DNA of 64,000 nt. Source: Halalkalibacter sp. APA_J-10(15) (GTDB taxonomy: Bacteria; Bacillota; Bacilli; Bacillales; Bacillaceae_D). The notes under the pieces were generated by a model. The model made no database searches. It was not told the origin of the DNA and was given only the letters and a program-made list of their open reading frames with translations. The position numbers were made by a program, and so were the translations under genes. Positions 58,476 through 64,000 of the stretch are shown piece by piece. The DNA is taken from contig NZ_JALKEV010000001.1 in the NCBI RefSeq assembly GCF_023017105.1, forward strand, positions 1 to 64,000, given 5' to 3'. How positions within the stretch are numbered: position 1 is the stretch's first letter; each line of letters begins with the position of its first letter.

Positions 58476-58527
58476 TTGACAAAAAGCGAACCTTTTTTTA
58501 TAATAAAAGCAACCGAACGGTAGGTTG
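58476..58527 (+). promoter_or_regulatory. Strong promoter and operator of the TetR-pentein-CDF operon
   Basis: TTGACA (58476-58481) and TATAAT (58499-58504) are perfect sigma-A boxes 17 bases apart. CAACC (58510-58514) and GGTTG (58523-58527) form an inverted repeat around ACCGAACGGT just at the start of transcription, the likely TetR operator. Confidence 0.85.
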
Positions 58528-58548
58528 TATGATAAGGGGTGATTTTAT

Positions 58549-59145
58549 TTGAAAACAACGAATGCAGCAGGCCGGGTTCAGTTAGAGGCGATGAAATTAT
58601 TTGCAATTCATGGTTTTGAAGGAACATCGATGGAGGCGATTGCGAAACAAGTAGGAATTCGCAAAGCAAGTTTGTATTCTCATTTCAAGGGAAAAGAAGC
58701 TTTGTTCATGTCGATTGTCCATGACTTAGTTGAAGATAACAAGCAAAGTTTGCAGCGACTGAGGAAGCAAGTGGCAGATCAATCTATTGAGCGGCAATTG
58801 CATACCTATTTTCGTTATTTAAGCGAATATCCGTTAGAAGAAAATAAACAGTTTGAGTTTCAATTTTTTCGACATATGCTGTTTTTTCCACCTACAGCTC
58901 TATATGAGGAATTAAGACTCAAACTGGAGGAGTACGAGTTACTGTTAAAAGATTCGCTGGCTTCGGTCATAAAATCAGGGATAGAAGACGAAGTTATTCG
59001 TACGGAGCCTGTTGAAGATCTGGTAACTGCTTTTCTTTGTGCAGCAGATGGTGTGATGATGCAAATCCATTATGTGTCAGATGAATCCTTCAAGCAGACT
59101 GCTGAGACGATGTGGCGAATGTTTTGGTTTGGAATTAGCGTGTAG
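58549..59145 (+). CDS. TetR-family transcriptional regulator
   Basis: The 198-residue protein has a helix-turn-helix (about 8-55, TSMEAIAKQVGIRKASLYSHFKGKE) and a ligand-binding domain. The start is TTG with AAGGGG 9 bases upstream. It is the first gene of a three-gene operon behind a strong promoter, and likely represses itself and the two genes after it. Confidence 0.92.
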   Translation: MKTTNAAGRVQLEAMKLFAIHGFEGTSMEAIAKQVGIRKASLYSHFKGKEALFMSIVHDLVEDNKQSLQRLRKQVADQSIERQLHTYFRYLSEYPLEENKQFEFQFFRHMLFFPPTALYEELRLKLEEYELLLKDSLASVIKSGIEDEVIRTEPVEDLVTAFLCAADGVMMQIHYVSDESFKQTAETMWRMFWFGISV

Positions 59146-59188
59146 TAATGGTTATGAATCTAGCATAAGTGGAAGAGGAGTGAAAGAA

Positions 59189-60124
59189 ATGGAATCTCGC
59201 ATTAGGATTCGAAATGAGTATGGAAAATTGGAAGAGGTGATCTTGGGAACCGCTGAAGAACTCTATATTCCTGATATGCATAATATTGAAACTGAATCAG
59301 CGAGTCCATGGTGGAAGCAGATGCTTACCCAATATCTTTACCCATTGCTAAAGGGGAAGAGAGCGCCGAAATGGTTAACAAGGAAGTTCCAGCAGGAATT
59401 GGCTGAATTAAAGCAGGTGTTATTACGTCATGGTGTTCATGTACATCATCCTGAAGCGATCAAGCCTCAGTCAAAGGAACCGCCAGGTCTAGGTCAGATG
59501 TTTGCTCGCGATCCTATTTTATGCGTAGATGATCGGCTGATTGCTGGACAACTTCAGATCGAGATGAGGCATAAAGAACTGCGAGGAATGGAAAAGCTGA
59601 TTGAGATGTTCGATCTGGAGCAAGCTCGCATTGAGCGAATTGCTGCGGAAAGCGGACTTTATCTAGAAGGTGGCGATGTAATCGTGGATTTGCCATATGT
59701 ATATGTAGGAATAGGCAAGTATGCAAGTAATCAAGAAGGGAGTAGATGGCTACAGGCCATACTTGGTGATCAGGCAGAAGTCATTCCGGTTCAGCTTACA
59801 AATGATGGTATTCTGCATCTTGATTGTTGTATGACTATCATTGGTGATAAACGAGGAATTATTCACCGTGAGTCCTTACAGCAACCGCTACCAGCACCGC
59901 TTCATACCTATGAATTTATTGAAGTGGATGATATCACCCGTACTCAGATGGGGACGAACGTTCTTGTGCTTGATCCGCAGACGATTATCATACAAAAGCG
60001 ACATCAGGAGTTACAGAAGCGTTTGGAAGAATGGGGATATACAGTTGAACCTGTCGACTTTACTTGGCATGCTCGATTGGATGGGGCTTTTCGATGCGCG
60101 ACTTGTCCGATTCAGAGGCAATGA
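59189..60124 (+). CDS. Pentein-fold guanidine-modifying enzyme (arginine deiminase-like)
   Basis: The 311 residues have the pentein (arginine deiminase/dimethylargininase/amidinotransferase) motifs in order: ARDPILCVDD, LYLEGGDVIVDLP with VGIGKYAS, the histidine of GILHLDCCMT, and a C-terminal cysteine block FRCATCPIQRQ. Such enzymes hydrolyse or transfer the guanidine group of arginine derivatives. The substrate is not determined by these motifs. The ATG at 59189 has GAGGAG 8 bases upstream. It follows tetR by 43 bases and precedes the CDF gene by 41. Confidence 0.82.
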   Translation: MESRIRIRNEYGKLEEVILGTAEELYIPDMHNIETESASPWWKQMLTQYLYPLLKGKRAPKWLTRKFQQELAELKQVLLRHGVHVHHPEAIKPQSKEPPGLGQMFARDPILCVDDRLIAGQLQIEMRHKELRGMEKLIEMFDLEQARIERIAAESGLYLEGGDVIVDLPYVYVGIGKYASNQEGSRWLQAILGDQAEVIPVQLTNDGILHLDCCMTIIGDKRGIIHRESLQQPLPAPLHTYEFIEVDDITRTQMGTNVLVLDPQTIIIQKRHQELQKRLEEWGYTVEPVDFTWHARLDGAFRCATCPIQRQ

Positions 60125-60165
60125 AGCTGTGGGGATTGAGATGTCAGTTGGAACGGGAGGGTATG

Positions 60166-61077
60166 ATGCAGCAAAAGCGAGTAGAACAACAGACATTAAT
60201 CGTCAGTATATTAATTAATATATCACTCGGTGCATCTGCTTTTGGAGTATACGCTCAGACGGGAATACCGGCGGTCTTTTTAGACGCATACTTTTCATTG
60301 ATCGTAGCCATCTCCAGCATAGTTGCGATCTTGATTTCTCGATATAGCGTAAGATCCAGTGAGGTTTATCCATACGGACGATTTGTATTAGAGCCGCTAT
60401 ATGCGGTATTCAAATCTCTGGTTACGATTAGTTTATTGCTAATTGCACTGAGCCAAAGTGCAGCTATCCTGTACACATACTGGCGAACAGGTGATGTAGA
60501 TAAATTAAATGTTACCCCGGTTATTCCTTATATTATGCTAATGATTGTCTTGAGCTTTGGCTTATCAATATTTGCGCGTTATCAGAACCGAAAGATTGGG
60601 GAAGCAAGCACGATACTCGCGGCTGACTCACGTACTGCCTTTGTCGATGGTTTAATGGCTACGGGTGTGGCCACAGGTGTCGGATTGTTTCTGCTCGTTG
60701 ATGAACGAGGGCCACTTTCGTTCGTGCTTTATATCGGTGATGCAATTATTAGTCTGATTTTGGTTATGTTTGCTTGGCTAACACCGGTTTCATTACTCAA
60801 AAATAGCTTTATTGAGCTTACTTCAGGGATCACACCTCGTGTGCAGTGGCGCGAACAAATACAGCCGATTGTTGAGCAGAATCTTCCAGATATTTGTTTA
60901 TTAACTACATGTCAAGTTCGCAAGATTGGCATGTTTATCCATATATCTGTCATGCTTGAATTTACGGAACCGGTTGTCCCGATAGCAGCATTGCGAACTA
61001 GTAAACATAATATTGAGCAACTATTATCCATAAATTATCCTCATTACCAACTTGACTTTATTGTGTCTGGTGATTAA
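60166..61077 (+). CDS. Cation diffusion facilitator-family transporter
   Basis: The 303-residue protein shows six membrane helices and the CDF motifs LDAYFSLIVAISS (helix 2), YPYGRFVLEP, and ADSRTAFVDG (helix 5). The usual metal site is DxxxD plus HxxxD. Here the second and third positions appear altered (Ser and Thr), leaving two aspartates, so zinc export is uncertain. GGAGG precedes two adjacent ATGs (60163, 60166); the second has better spacing. It is the last gene of the tetR operon. Confidence 0.8.
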   Translation: MQQKRVEQQTLIVSILINISLGASAFGVYAQTGIPAVFLDAYFSLIVAISSIVAILISRYSVRSSEVYPYGRFVLEPLYAVFKSLVTISLLLIALSQSAAILYTYWRTGDVDKLNVTPVIPYIMLMIVLSFGLSIFARYQNRKIGEASTILAADSRTAFVDGLMATGVATGVGLFLLVDERGPLSFVLYIGDAIISLILVMFAWLTPVSLLKNSFIELTSGITPRVQWREQIQPIVEQNLPDICLLTTCQVRKIGMFIHISVMLEFTEPVVPIAALRTSKHNIEQLLSINYPHYQLDFIVSGD

Positions 61078-61822
61078 CCTGATCGATCTTCAATTTTTAC
61101 GAAGCCAAACACGTGTCAGCTTCAACAAAGCCGCTCTTAGGTAACGACTGATTTGTAAGGTTTTTCGCTTACTTATTGTCTCGAGTTAACTGAGAACATG
61201 TAGTCAATGAGTAATTAATGCGATAAACACTTGATTGTGGAACGCCCATACTCTCCTCACTTCAATGGTTAACGCGTGCCGATTCTTGTGCCGAGTTTAA
61301 CTGATAAAATAGAATAAACTTTGAAAAGTGAGATTAGTAAAATGTTGTTATAACGGTTTCTTTGAGAACCTTTCATTAACTTTGACAATTAAAATTAATC
61401 AAGTTCGAACTGGAAGGTTCAAATTTGATAGGGTAGTGAATTAACACCTAAACAATTCAAGGATAGATATTGGGAGTTTGTACAATGTTAAATTTAACAT
61501 TAATTTAACGCAATCCGATAAAATATTACAGTTTGGAACGTAATGGGCGGCATGATGTAAATTTATCGGTGAACACTGTATATCTCATTTTGAAATTGGA
61601 GTTGTCAATACTACTTATTCCAAACGTATTCTTTTTGCCACTTAAATCACCACGGAGAATGGTTCCATATATGATGGTAAAGCAGCAAGTTGAGGTTATT
61701 TTTGATAAATCTATTCTAAATAAGATATTTAATAATTGGATTTTAAGTTGAATAAAAGGCTGGGTTTGTCGAATTAACCAAGCCTTTTATTTACTTAAGG
61801 AAGAAAATGAAAAGGTTAACTT
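61078..61822. other. 745-base gene-free stretch
   Basis: I find no supported gene, repeat or RNA here. A 72-codon frame (61,533-61,751) has no ribosome site and no recognised similarity. A hairpin at 61,753-61,790 closes the stretch. Confidence 0.6.
61753..61790. terminator. Bidirectional hairpin before the minus-strand gene pair
   Basis: AAAAGGCT-GGTT pairs with AACC-AGCCTTTT with one mismatch, flanked by A and T runs. On the minus strand it would end the transcript of the two genes to its right. Confidence 0.75.
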
Positions 61823-62287
61823 TTAATATTCGCCTTTAATGACAAAAAACGAGCCTCGAATGGTTCCAGCTAGTTTAGACCTCTGCCTAGCAAACTTAAA
61901 CTTTCCTTCTAACTCCTTTGGTATCTCCATCCCCTCAGAGAGCTTAAAACCAACGGCCCGCTTCTTAGGGTCATCCACCGTATACATAACGTTGACCTCT
62001 AAACCATCTTCAAAAAAGACGAAAGCCCATTTGATATTTTCCACTTGAAAACGTGACGTTTCTAAAGGTTTAGCCGCAAACTCAATATCACGCTCTTCTT
62101 TCAAAATATGGTTCACATAATCTAGGGTCTCCTTACTTTCGCTAGCTGGTATAACTGTAAATTCATGCTTGTATTTGTTCATAAAGTAGCGGGCTTCATT
62201 AGCACGTAGACCAGCAAGCGCTTCTGTTACAGGTGAAGACTCTAAGCCAACTGTAGACACATGTTTAAAATCAACAATAAAGGACAA
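61823..62287 (-). CDS. Conserved protein of unknown function (second gene behind the GyrI-like gene)
   Basis: I do not recognise a firm family for this 154-residue soluble protein (starting MSFIVDFKHVSTVGLESSPV, ending FFVIKGEY). Similar Bacillus proteins are sometimes labelled as a tRNA synthetase beta-subunit domain, which I would not rely on. The start is TTG with GGGAGGG upstream. It lies 23 bases after the GyrI-like gene, so they form an operon. Confidence 0.75.
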   Translation of the reverse strand: MSFIVDFKHVSTVGLESSPVTEALAGLRANEARYFMNKYKHEFTVIPASESKETLDYVNHILKEERDIEFAAKPLETSRFQVENIKWAFVFFEDGLEVNVMYTVDDPKKRAVGFKLSEGMEIPKELEGKFKFARQRSKLAGTIRGSFFVIKGEY

Positions 62288-62310
62288 TTTCCATCCCTCC
62301 CGTTATCTTT

Positions 62311-62790
62311 CTATTTCCTTACAATAGGAATCCACATTTCACCAAATATTAAGCCGTTACTTTGCCCCATCTCAACTGCTGTGTTTGGTCCGCCAACATA
62401 AGCAAAATCCTTTGCTTCTGGCAAGATTTGACCAAAGGCCATACTAGTAAGCATATTACTCAACGCATTAGCCGTTTCTGCTTCCCCTTTTACAACCAGG
62501 TATTTTCCCTTAGGAAACTGAATCACTCTGGATGCTTCTGGTAATGTTGTATCTGTCATGACGCCAGCATAATGCATCATCTTATGATTCACGGCTTCGT
62601 TCACGGCAAACATGTAGTCATTTGTGGCTATGGCTTTTAACGTATCAAGTCTTCCATCTTGTTTGATTGCACTCCAAAAGACTAACTTTTCCTTGTTTGT
62701 GCCAGCGTAGTCTGTATAATCGCTCTTAAGCTCAGTTCCAATACCTAAAACGGTAAAGCTTTCTTTTTCTTCTAGTGTATAATTTGCCAT
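62311..62790 (-). CDS. GyrI-like effector-binding domain protein
   Basis: The 159-residue protein fits the GyrI-like (AraC effector-binding/SOUL-like) small-molecule binding domain, with FTVLGIGTEL at the start, GKYLVVKGEAE and GEMWIPIV near the end. It has no DNA-binding part. Such stand-alone domains bind drugs or cofactors. The ATG at 62790 has GGGAGG 7 bases upstream. It is divergent from a WYL-type regulator that probably controls it. Confidence 0.82.
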   Translation of the reverse strand: MANYTLEEKESFTVLGIGTELKSDYTDYAGTNKEKLVFWSAIKQDGRLDTLKAIATNDYMFAVNEAVNHKMMHYAGVMTDTTLPEASRVIQFPKGKYLVVKGEAETANALSNMLTSMAFGQILPEAKDFAYVGGPNTAVEMGQSNGLIFGEMWIPIVRK

Positions 62791-62899
62791 AGTCAAACCT
62801 CCCTTTATGAATAAGTTATCAAATGATTTATCTTTTCATTTGATGAGTTTATAATAGTCTTTAATCATGTCAAAAAATGATACTGTTTAGGAGACCCCG

Positions 62900-63862
62900 A
62901 TGAAAAAAGTTGAACGGATTAATATCTTAATGCGATATATCAACAACCGATCCCGCTTTACCATTTCTGAGATCATGCAAGAATTTAATATCTCTCGTTC
63001 GACCGCTATTAGAGATATCAGAGAAATTGAAGCCATGGGGATGCCGCTTGTCGCTGAAGTTGGAAGGGATGGGGGCTATTTTGTCATGAACAATTCTGTC
63101 CTGCCTACCGTTCGCTTTACCGATAATGAGATTAAAGCTCTTTTTATTGCCTTTATGGCGACAAGAAATCAACAACTCCCTTATCTAAAGAGCCGTCAGT
63201 CTTTAGCTGAAAAATTACTAGAGCTCATATCAGAAAACCAGCAAGATGACCTTGTTCTATTAAATCAAATCTTGCTTTTTGAAGGGACAAATCCGAATAA
63301 TCCCGACCTGCTTGAATTGTCAGATCTCCCACATCCTATGCTAGAAAGACTTATCCAAATTCTTCTTTTGGATAGCTATTTATTGATCACCATCAAAGAA
63401 GAGCAGGTCATAAAGTCTTATCCAATTTTTCTCTTGCACCTTTATAATGAAAAAGGCCTTTGGATGATAGAAGGCTTTGACTTAGAGGATGAAAAGAGGA
63501 AGATATTTCCTGTTGATAGTTTAAATAATGTCAAATCATACTCTACCAAAAAAAGATTAAGGAAGAAGAAAATTTTAGAAAAACTACGTAAGCAGGAAGA
63601 AGTCACCAACCTTACCCTTGAGCTTGGTCCGAAGGCGATTGCCCAGTTTAAAAAATACCATCCTTTGAAAGTCTCCATTTCTTATACGAGTCCTTACCAA
63701 TCCACAGCGATTCTAAAGACTTTTATCAATGTTAATCATTCAGAAGAATTAACCGAAATAACGAATTGGCTGCTTTTTCTAGGTGGGGATATTAAGGTCA
63801 GAGAAGTGCCAGAAGAAGTCATTAAAGGGTTACAAGAGAGAATATGTTTATACTGCCCATAA
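62900..63862 (+). CDS. YafY/WYL-domain transcriptional regulator
   Basis: The 320-residue protein has an N-terminal DeoR-like winged helix (about 1-60, FTISEIMQEFNISRSTAIRDIREIE), a linker domain and a C-terminal WYL-type domain (about 160-320, with LWMIEGFDLEDEKRKIFPVDSL split by its conserved turn). WYL domains often bind nucleic acid or small ligands. AGGAG lies upstream of the ATG. A decayed copy of its 3' half lies at 54,928-55,440. Confidence 0.9.
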   Translation: MKKVERINILMRYINNRSRFTISEIMQEFNISRSTAIRDIREIEAMGMPLVAEVGRDGGYFVMNNSVLPTVRFTDNEIKALFIAFMATRNQQLPYLKSRQSLAEKLLELISENQQDDLVLLNQILLFEGTNPNNPDLLELSDLPHPMLERLIQILLLDSYLLITIKEEQVIKSYPIFLLHLYNEKGLWMIEGFDLEDEKRKIFPVDSLNNVKSYSTKKRLRKKKILEKLRKQEEVTNLTLELGPKAIAQFKKYHPLKVSISYTSPYQSTAILKTFINVNHSEELTEITNWLLFLGGDIKVREVPEEVIKGLQERICLYCP

Positions 63863-64000
63863 ATAGCGTTTTTGGATAGGGATTTTTGGGTAACTATACT
63901 AGTAAAAAGGAGAAATGGTATGCAGGAAACGAATAAAATACTGTTAACAAAGGATGATATGACAAACCCAGCGGTCGTTCCTGAATGGGTTATACATGAG
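63326..64000 (+). repeat. Direct repeat, copy B (partner at 54,928-55,587)
   Basis: This is the intact copy, covering the WYL 3' half, the intergenic sequence with its AAAAAGGAG ribosome site and the start of the YqcI/YcgG gene. It continues past the window edge. Confidence 0.92.
63920..64000 (+). CDS. YqcI/YcgG family protein, second copy (partial)
   Basis: The first 27 codons are visible (starting MQETNKILLTKDDMTNP). Only one residue differs from the gene at 55,507 (Thr for Met at position 4). The gene is cut by the window edge, so whether it is intact is unknown. Confidence 0.85.
   Translation, partial: MQETNKILLTKDDMTNPAVVPEWVIHE

Noticed and set aside
58240-58479. Plus-strand open frame opposite the IS1182-like remnant
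   Set aside because: It is the mirror of a decayed transposase and has no ribosome site or family match.
61533-61751. 72-codon frame in the empty stretch
   Set aside because: No ribosome site, odd composition and no similarity that I recognise.
46551-64000. Search for a prophage, toxin-antitoxin, restriction or CRISPR system in the accessory block
   Set aside because: No integrase, phage structural gene, nuclease, methyltransferase or regularly spaced repeats could be seen.

Overview
This 64 kb window is the replication-origin region of a low-GC Gram-positive chromosome of the family Bacillaceae. The evidence is the gene order (16S rRNA, gyrA, gyrB, remB, recF, yaaA, dnaN, dnaA, origin, rpmH, rnpA, spoIIIJ, jag, mnmE, mnmG, rsmG, noc, soj, spo0J), spore-former genes (spoIIIJ, noc, yyaC), strong AGGAGG ribosome sites, and protein sequences close to Bacillus subtilis. 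The acid-rich exported and membrane-anchored proteins (M23 peptidase, WalH, WalI, HtrC) suggest an alkaliphilic or haloalkaliphilic Bacillus relative; that is inference.

Layout. Positions 1-10,718 are the right replichore, all on the minus strand: the 5' end of an rrn operon with its promoter, an HD-GYP-like protein with an altered HD pair, and the dnaA-dnaN-yaaA-recF-remB-gyrB-gyrA cluster. The origin is bipartite. A DnaA-box array lies upstream of dnaA (about 10,860-11,140). A second DnaA-box region with a DnaA-trio and an AT-rich tract lies between dnaA and dnaN (9,194-9,359). From 11.4 kb rightwards nearly everything is on the plus strand. In order: ribosome and tRNA maturation genes; chromosome segregation (noc, parA, parB, two parS sites); a SufS-like desulfurase, DUF554, yyaC and a YkvI-like transporter; yyzM, ychF, rpsF-ssb-rpsR; yybS-gdpP-rplI-dnaC; purA; a five-tRNA cluster; an M23 peptidase; the walRKHIJ-htrC cell-wall stress operon; a tiny CxxH/CxxC protein; and rlmH. 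This part is conserved core.

From the 3' end of rlmH (46,550) to the window end the character changes to accessory DNA. It holds small regulator-plus-enzyme pairs on both strands (TetR/SDR, MocR/LysE, MocR/PPOX-fold, HxlR/nitroreductase, TetR/pentein/CDF, WYL/GyrI-like), decayed transposases (IS4-like, IS1182-like), and several pseudogenes: an SDR with one amber codon, a truncated MarR, and a half WYL regulator. A direct duplication of at least 660 bp covers the 3' half of the WYL regulator and the start of a YqcI/YcgG gene (54.9-55.6 and 63.3-64.0 kb). The last bases of rlmH, the integration site of SCC elements in staphylococci, are approximately repeated at 53,988-54,007, which would fit an old site-specific insertion.

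The window also holds dispersed structured repeats: a 242-bp near-palindromic element (13,563-13,804), a terminator-like hairpin reused after gyrA and jag, and a hairpin-bearing repeat in the 5' regions of noc, the M23 peptidase gene and walR. I did not find a CRISPR array, prophage or recognisable defence island. The most novel leads are the rlmH-anchored accessory block, the TetR-pentein-CDF operon near YqcI/YcgG and nitroreductase genes, and the repeats upstream of noc, the M23 gene and walR.
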